Origin: an uncultured Alistipes sp.
GTDB taxonomy: Bacteria; Bacteroidota; Bacteroidia; Bacteroidales; Rikenellaceae
DNA: 64,000 nt
Assembly: GCA_949285535.1 (NCBI GenBank)
Contig: CASDZP010000001.1
Span: 1-64,000 of the forward strand
Direction of reading: 5' to 3'
The position numbers and the translations under genes were made by a program. Positions 59,401-64,000 of this stretch are shown one piece after another. Positions within the stretch are counted from its first letter, which is position 1. Each line of letters starts with the position of its first letter. Below the pieces are notes generated by a model, which made no database searches, had not been told where the DNA came from, and saw only the letters and a list, made by a program, of their open reading frames with translations.

Positions 59401-61941
59401 TCAGACATCCAAATCGACTACCGTAATGCCCGCTCCGCCGAACTGCACATGCTCATCTACGGCTGACGCCACATAAGGCAACGTTTTGAGATAACGTCTT
59501 ATCTCCTCTTTGAGCGCGCCCGTACCCTTGCCGTGCAATATCTTGACCTGTCTTATTCCGAGCATGAAAGCCTCGTCCATATACTCCTGCACAGCCGAAA
59601 TCGCCTCATCGACACGCGCGCCGCGCAGGTCTATCTGCTGTTTGAAGTCGAGACGTTTCTGCGAGACGTCATAACCGCCGTTGTCGCTCTTGAAACCGCC
59701 CGTAAATAGTGTGGTGTTTGTCGATGAAAACTCTTTAGTACGTCTTTTGTACTCCGACGCCGATACCCTTTCGAGACGTGACAACTCCACTACGGTAGTT
59801 ATCTGCCCGAAAGCCACCGTTGCCCTCTTACCGTCAATCGACAACACCTCACCCGCCATCTGCTGACCTTTCATCACGACCTTGTCGCCGACTACAATCT
59901 CTCTCGGTGCGGGTGCGGGTTCCGCTTTAGGCTCCTGTGCCGACTTGCCCGCCTCACGTTCGAGACGAGCCTTGCGACGACGCTCCTGCGCCTCTTTCAT
60001 ACGCTGCATCTTCGCCTCTATGCGTGCCGCCTCATCGTTGGACGAAGCGTCGAGCATGCTCTCACGCACAGCGTCAAACTCGGCACGTATGGAACGGGTA
60101 CGCTCTTTCTCTGCCTGCGCCTCTTTTATCTCGCGTATCGTCTTTTCAATAAGTTTGTTGGCTTCGGATATGATTCTCGACGCCTCCGCCTTGGCTTCGG
60201 CTATCAGCTTGTTGCGCTTTTCGAGAACCTCCGATGCCGACGCCTCATAATCTTCCACAAGACGTTCCGCGCGTTTCTCGGCGAGCCTTATGCGGTCACG
60301 CTTGCTCTCCCAATAACGTTTGTCACGGGCAATTTCTCGTAGCTGTTTCTCTATATTGACACGCTCGTCACCGATTTTGGCTTGCGCCTCCTTTACTATA
60401 TCTTCGGGGAGACCCGTCTTTCGTGCTATCTCAAAGGCGAAAGAACTGCCCGGCTTACCTGTCTCAAGGCTGAAAAGCGGACGTATCTGCCTCACGTCGA
60501 AGCTCATGGCTCCGTTTATCACCCCCTTGGCTTTCGAGGCGTAGAATTTTATGTTGGAATAGTGTGTGGTGATGACACCGAACACCCCTTTGGACTCCAG
60601 ACGGTCGAGTATGGCTTCGGCTATCGCTCCGCCCATGGCGGGTTCAGTACCCGTACCGAACTCGTCTATCAGGATAAGGGAGTCACGACCCGCTTTTGAG
60701 AGCATTACCTTCATGTTGTTGAGGTGCGAGCTGTACGTACTCAGGTCGTTGTCTATCGACTGCTGGTCACCAATGTCGATGAATATGTCCTTGAAGACGG
60801 ACATCTCGCTCAAAGGGCTGGCGCTGACGAGCCATCCGCACTGCATCATGTACTGGAACAGACCGACACTTTTGAGACATACCGACTTGCCGCCCGCGTT
60901 GGGGCCCGAAATGACTAAAATATGCTTGTCTCGGTCGAGCCTCATTGTCAGCGGAACAATCTCCTTGCCCTCTTTTTTGAGGGTCTGTTCGAGAATAGGG
61001 TGTCTGCCGTCCTTTATATATATGACTCTCTCGGTCGATAGAATGGGTTTACATCCGTTCATCTCCTCCGCTACTTCGGCTTTAGCCTTGACGAAATCGA
61101 TGAAAGACAAAAAGGCGTCCGCCTCCAGAAGTTCATCGACAAAGGGCCTGAGCCTGTCGGCAAATCCTACGAGAACCTTTATCACCTCACGGCGCTCTTC
61201 GTGTTCGAGCTCTTTGATACGGTTGTTGAGCTCCACCACCTCCACGGGTTCTATGTATGCGGTTCGACCCGTTGCCGACTCGTCATGCACAAAACCTTTT
61301 ATCTTACGCTTGTTGGCGGCGGATACGGGAATCACCGCCCTGCCGTCACGAATGGATATGGATGCCTCCTCATCCACGATACCGTCACTTTGAGCCTGCG
61401 CCATTAGCGCGCGCAGACGACGTCCCACCTGCTGCTGTGACTCTCGGAGCGACGCCCTGACAGCGGCAAGAGCCTCCGACGCGCTGTCTTTGACATTACC
61501 GAAGCGGTCGAGTATGGCGTTGACCATGGCGGGAACGTCGCAACTCATTATTATGGTGGCGGCACGACCGCACAAAAGGGGATAACGTGCCGACAGCTCT
61601 CCATCGTCCGACCTGAAGAAGCGCACAAGGTCGCCGATAGTCTCGAAAGCCGTGCGAAGGTCGCTCATCTGCTCGACATCCATATAACTGCCGGGAGCCT
61701 TTATGCGTCTGAGCAGATGTGCCGTGTCGAGATAACCCGACATCGGGAACGAGTCCGATTCACGCAACAGACCTGCCATTTCATCGACAAGCGACAGAGC
61801 CTCATCAACCTCTCTCTCGTCTGTCATGAAACGGGCGTTATCGAGCAATCCGCGTGCGGCTGATGTATGCAATCGCCGTTCGGTCATGGCACGGACACGG
61901 TCGAAACCGAGTCGCTGTTCTATATCTTCGGGGTATATCAC
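59401..61941 (-). CDS. mutS2: Endonuclease MutS2
   Basis: An 846-residue MutS-family ATPase without the mismatch-recognition domain. The core and clamp occupy 1-320. The ATPase has LVISGPNAGGKSVCLKSVGL as Walker A, ILIDEFGTGTEP as Walker B, and DLSTYSSHLNNMK. A long coiled coil (about 515-640) precedes the C-terminal Smr nuclease domain, with DLRGARVDEAISAV and ILHGKGTGAL. MutS2 acts against recombination or rescues collided ribosomes in other bacteria; which applies here is unknown. It is a lone gene divergent from mtaB. Confidence 0.96.
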   Translation of the reverse strand: MIYPEDIEQRLGFDRVRAMTERRLHTSAARGLLDNARFMTDEREVDEALSLVDEMAGLLRESDSFPMSGYLDTAHLLRRIKAPGSYMDVEQMSDLRTAFETIGDLVRFFRSDDGELSARYPLLCGRAATIIMSCDVPAMVNAILDRFGNVKDSASEALAAVRASLRESQQQVGRRLRALMAQAQSDGIVDEEASISIRDGRAVIPVSAANKRKIKGFVHDESATGRTAYIEPVEVVELNNRIKELEHEERREVIKVLVGFADRLRPFVDELLEADAFLSFIDFVKAKAEVAEEMNGCKPILSTERVIYIKDGRHPILEQTLKKEGKEIVPLTMRLDRDKHILVISGPNAGGKSVCLKSVGLFQYMMQCGWLVSASPLSEMSVFKDIFIDIGDQQSIDNDLSTYSSHLNNMKVMLSKAGRDSLILIDEFGTGTEPAMGGAIAEAILDRLESKGVFGVITTHYSNIKFYASKAKGVINGAMSFDVRQIRPLFSLETGKPGSSFAFEIARKTGLPEDIVKEAQAKIGDERVNIEKQLREIARDKRYWESKRDRIRLAEKRAERLVEDYEASASEVLEKRNKLIAEAKAEASRIISEANKLIEKTIREIKEAQAEKERTRSIRAEFDAVRESMLDASSNDEAARIEAKMQRMKEAQERRRKARLEREAGKSAQEPKAEPAPAPREIVVGDKVVMKGQQMAGEVLSIDGKRATVAFGQITTVVELSRLERVSASEYKRRTKEFSSTNTTLFTGGFKSDNGGYDVSQKRLDFKQQIDLRGARVDEAISAVQEYMDEAFMLGIRQVKILHGKGTGALKEEIRRYLKTLPYVASAVDEHVQFGGAGITVVDLDV

Positions 61942-62038
61942 TTCCTTTTAATTTGCCGCAAAAATATAAAAAAATCCATTGTTTTCAGACAAATCGCCCA
62001 ATTCTATAACAATCGTTACGGCAGACTATACCCGCCGA

Positions 62039-62126
62039 TACGCCGACTTCGGTTCAGACAACAAGCCGACCGAACACGACATGTCGGGAAGTGGTTGTAC
62101 CCTCATTTCTTACTTTTATCACGGAT
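62039..62126 (-). repeat. Decayed copy F of the gene-end repeat element
   Basis: On the plus strand, TACGCCGACTTCGG, AGCCGACCGAACACGACATG, GGTTGTACCCTCATTTCTTAC and TTTTATCACGG align with the first two thirds of copies A, B and D. The palindrome is only half recognisable. It has no fold-back partner and sits at the 5' side of mtaB, not at a gene 3' end, so it breaks the usual rule. It overlaps the probable mtaB promoter region. Confidence 0.6.
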
Positions 62127-62131
62127 TTTTG

Positions 62132-62139
62132 TATTTTTG
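62132..62139 (+). promoter_or_regulatory. -7 box of mtaB
   Basis: TATTTTTG, with a leader of about 12 nt to ATG 62158; no clear -33 box. Confidence 0.6.
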
Positions 62140-62157
62140 CGTCATACATTACCGGTC

Positions 62158-63456
62158 ATGAAAAAGAAAGTATCATTCCATACTCTCGGTTGCAAGCTAA
62201 ACTTCTCCGAGACCTCGTCACTCGCCCGACGCTTCGAGGAAGAGGGTTACGAGCGTGTCTCTACCGACAGCGACTGCCAGATGATTGTCATCAACACCTG
62301 TTCGGTGACCGACCACGCCGACAAAAAATGCCGTAACCTGATACGACGGCTGCACCACAAACACCCCTCCGCAATCATTGTCGTGACGGGATGTTACGCA
62401 CAGCTCAAAGCGGACGAGATTGCCGCCATAGAGGGTGTCGATCTGGTTGTTGGGAACAACGACAAAGGGTCTCTCTTCGAGCTTGCCGACAGACTTGCGG
62501 GCAAGAAAGGCTCCGATGCGGAGATACACACATGCAAAAGCTCCGAGCTGACATCCTTTTTCGCCTCTTTCTCCACGGGAGACCGCACACGCTCTTTCCT
62601 GAAAGTTCAGGACGGATGCGACTACCGCTGCTCCTACTGCACCATACCGTTGGCGCGCGGAGGCTCACGCAACATACCTGTCGCCGACCTTGTGGCGGAG
62701 GCGGAGACGATAGCCGCGACGGGATGCCGTGAGATTGTGCTTACGGGTGTAAACATCGGCGACTTCGGCAAGACAACGGGCGAGAGTTTCGTCGAGCTGT
62801 TGCGTCGTCTCGACGGCGTGGAGGGAATAGAGCGATACCGAATATCCTCTATCGAACCCAACCTGTTGACAGAGGAGGTACTCGCGGTGACAACAGCGTC
62901 AGAGAAATTCATGCCCCACTACCATATTCCTTTGCAGTCGGGATGCGACAAGATATTGGCGGCGATGCGGCGACGCTATAACACCGACATGTTCAGAAAG
63001 AAGATTTTAAGGGTAAAAGAGCTTGTTCCCGATGTCTTTTTGGGTATAGACGTAATCGTGGGTTTTCCGGGTGAGACGGACGACGATTTCGAGACGACAT
63101 ACCGTTTCCTCGAAGAGCTGGAACCGTCGTTCCTGCACGTCTTTCCCTACTCGGAGAGAGCGGACACCGACGCCATTCACCTCGACGGCAAAGTACCGCC
63201 GCAGGTCAAGGAAGCGAGAGTCGAACGACTGTCGGAGCTCTCAGGCAGGCTTCACAGCCGCTTTGCCGAACGTTTCAGAGGCAGAGAGGTGCGTGTACTT
63301 GTCGAGGGAACGAAGAAAGGGGGGCTCATGTTCGGATACACCGACAACTATCTGCGATGCGAGATGCCCTACAAGCGTGAACTGATAGGCAAAATCGTCA
63401 CTGTCAAGGCGGAACAGATCACGCCTGAAGGTGTAATCGTCGTATCATCGCTCTGA
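62158..63456 (+). CDS. mtaB: tRNA (N6-threonylcarbamoyladenosine(37)-C2)-methylthiotransferase MtaB
   Basis: A radical-SAM enzyme that adds a methylthio group to t6A37 of tRNAs. It has 432 residues from ATG 62158; the -7 box excludes the longer frame from 61867. The UPF0004 domain has FHTLGCKLNFSE (Cys12), NTCSVTDHADKKC and VTGCYAQ, binding the auxiliary cluster. The radical-SAM site is DGCDYRCSYCTIPLARG. A TRAM domain ends the protein. The LGCK.N and SCYCTIP-type motifs put it with MtaB rather than MiaB or RimO. Confidence 0.93.
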   Translation: MKKKVSFHTLGCKLNFSETSSLARRFEEEGYERVSTDSDCQMIVINTCSVTDHADKKCRNLIRRLHHKHPSAIIVVTGCYAQLKADEIAAIEGVDLVVGNNDKGSLFELADRLAGKKGSDAEIHTCKSSELTSFFASFSTGDRTRSFLKVQDGCDYRCSYCTIPLARGGSRNIPVADLVAEAETIAATGCREIVLTGVNIGDFGKTTGESFVELLRRLDGVEGIERYRISSIEPNLLTEEVLAVTTASEKFMPHYHIPLQSGCDKILAAMRRRYNTDMFRKKILRVKELVPDVFLGIDVIVGFPGETDDDFETTYRFLEELEPSFLHVFPYSERADTDAIHLDGKVPPQVKEARVERLSELSGRLHSRFAERFRGREVRVLVEGTKKGGLMFGYTDNYLRCEMPYKRELIGKIVTVKAEQITPEGVIVVSSL

Positions 63457-63533
63457 CACGGCGAAAATCCGAAAACCGAAAATACGGGTATATTTATTTA
63501 TCCCGCCGTTTCGGAATCGTACGCAAAATTGAC

Positions 63534-63541
63534 TATATTTG
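63534..63541 (+). promoter_or_regulatory. -7 box of purM
   Basis: TATATTTG; a TTTCGG around 63508-63513 is a weak -33 candidate. The leader is about 30 nt. Confidence 0.6.
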
Positions 63542-63578
63542 TAGCAAATAAATTGTGGCAAACAAAACAAAAGATAAT

Positions 63579-64000
63579 ATGATTGACAATTCAAGATATG
63601 CCCAGAGGGGTGTTTCGGCAGGCAAAGAGGATGTGCACAACGCCATAAAGAACGTTGACAAGGGACTCTATCCCAAGGCTTTCTGCAAGATTGTCCCCGA
63701 CATCTTCACGGGTGACGACAACTATTGTCTTCTGATGCACGCCGACGGCGCGGGCACCAAATCGTCACTGGCATACGCCTACTGGAAAGAGACGGGCGAC
63801 ATTAGCGTCTGGAAAGGCATCGCGCAGGACGCAATCGTGATGAATACAGACGACCTTTTGTGCGTGGGCGCGACCGACAATATTCTGCTCAGCTCGACGA
63901 TAGGACGTAACAAACGTCTGATTCCGGGTGAGGTTATCGCCGCAATCATCAACGGCACGGAGGAATTCCTCGAAAACATGCGCTCAATGGGTGTGGGCAT
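63579..64000 (+). CDS. purM: Phosphoribosylformylglycinamidine cyclo-ligase (AIR synthetase), N-terminal part
   Basis: ATG 63579 opens a frame that runs off the window after 140 codons. The start [19 protein letters not shown] and the segments [34 protein letters not shown] and [20 protein letters not shown] are PurM of the Bacteroidota type, with the Gly/Asp-rich Mg-ATP site. It catalyses the step after PurL, FGAM to AIR. It is cut by the window end and otherwise intact. Confidence 0.95.
   Translation, partial: MIDNSRYAQRGVSAGKEDVHNAIKNVDKGLYPKAFCKIVPDIFTGDDNYCLLMHADGAGTKSSLAYAYWKETGDISVWKGIAQDAIVMNTDDLLCVGATDNILLSSTIGRNKRLIPGEVIAAIINGTEEFLENMRSMGVG

Overview
The window is a chromosomal segment from a member of the Bacteroidota, most likely the Bacteroidales. 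Promoters have the phylum's TTTG / TAnnTTTG architecture and strong Shine-Dalgarno sites are nearly absent. The gene families also fit: DUF4293, the YjjG/HAD enzyme, DUF349 protein-pyrG-yidC, a LolA-like gene after ftsK, M23 peptidases next to alaS, and a GH84 hexosaminidase. I see no rRNA, tRNA, CRISPR array, IS element or prophage. Genus cannot be fixed from sequence reading alone.

Layout. 1-10.7 kb: purL (-), divergent murI-ftsK and a LolA-like gene, and a Na+-dependent transporter (-). 11.2-21.6 kb: dnaK (-), a nucleotidase, an operon of MATE transporter / cytidylate-kinase-like protein / MATE transporter, a small lipoprotein, a glycosyltransferase, then grpE-dnaJ. 21.7-36.3 kb, all minus strand: a tyrosine-decarboxylase-like enzyme with DUF4293, ComEC, YifB, a third MATE transporter, two c-type haem lipoproteins (one like hydrazine synthase alpha) and alaS. 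36.4-48.3 kb: two M23 peptidases, cardiolipin synthase, greA, a five-gene selenium cluster (selU, yedF, a class-V desulfurase-like enzyme, DUF3343, selD), a TlpA-like thioredoxin, lspA and HU. 48.7-64 kb: the operon DUF349 protein-pyrG-yidC (-), GH84 (+), a uracil-DNA-glycosylase-like gene, an OmpR-type regulator, mutS2, mtaB, and the first 140 codons of purM.

The most unusual content is a repeat system at gene 3' ends. At five genes (purL, dnaK, yidC, selD, GH84) the terminator hairpin extends into a long fold-back in which the last 12 to about 41 codons are copied in inverted orientation just past a 6-7 nt loop. At the four of these that lie fully inside the window, the far end of the inverted copy is joined to the same roughly 125-145 bp element, always in the same orientation relative to the gene. 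That element carries an 11-bp palindrome (GTTACTTTGTC) and a GGGGC-ACA-GCCCC terminator-like hairpin. A fifth, partly deleted copy directly follows the LolA-like gene without an inverted arm. A decayed sixth copy lies upstream of mtaB. I do not recognise this as a described element family.

Other points of interest are an intrinsic-terminator-like hairpin about 15 nt after a probable start site upstream of greA, the cytochrome lipoprotein pair, the amino-acid decarboxylase, and the MATE-kinase-MATE gene order.
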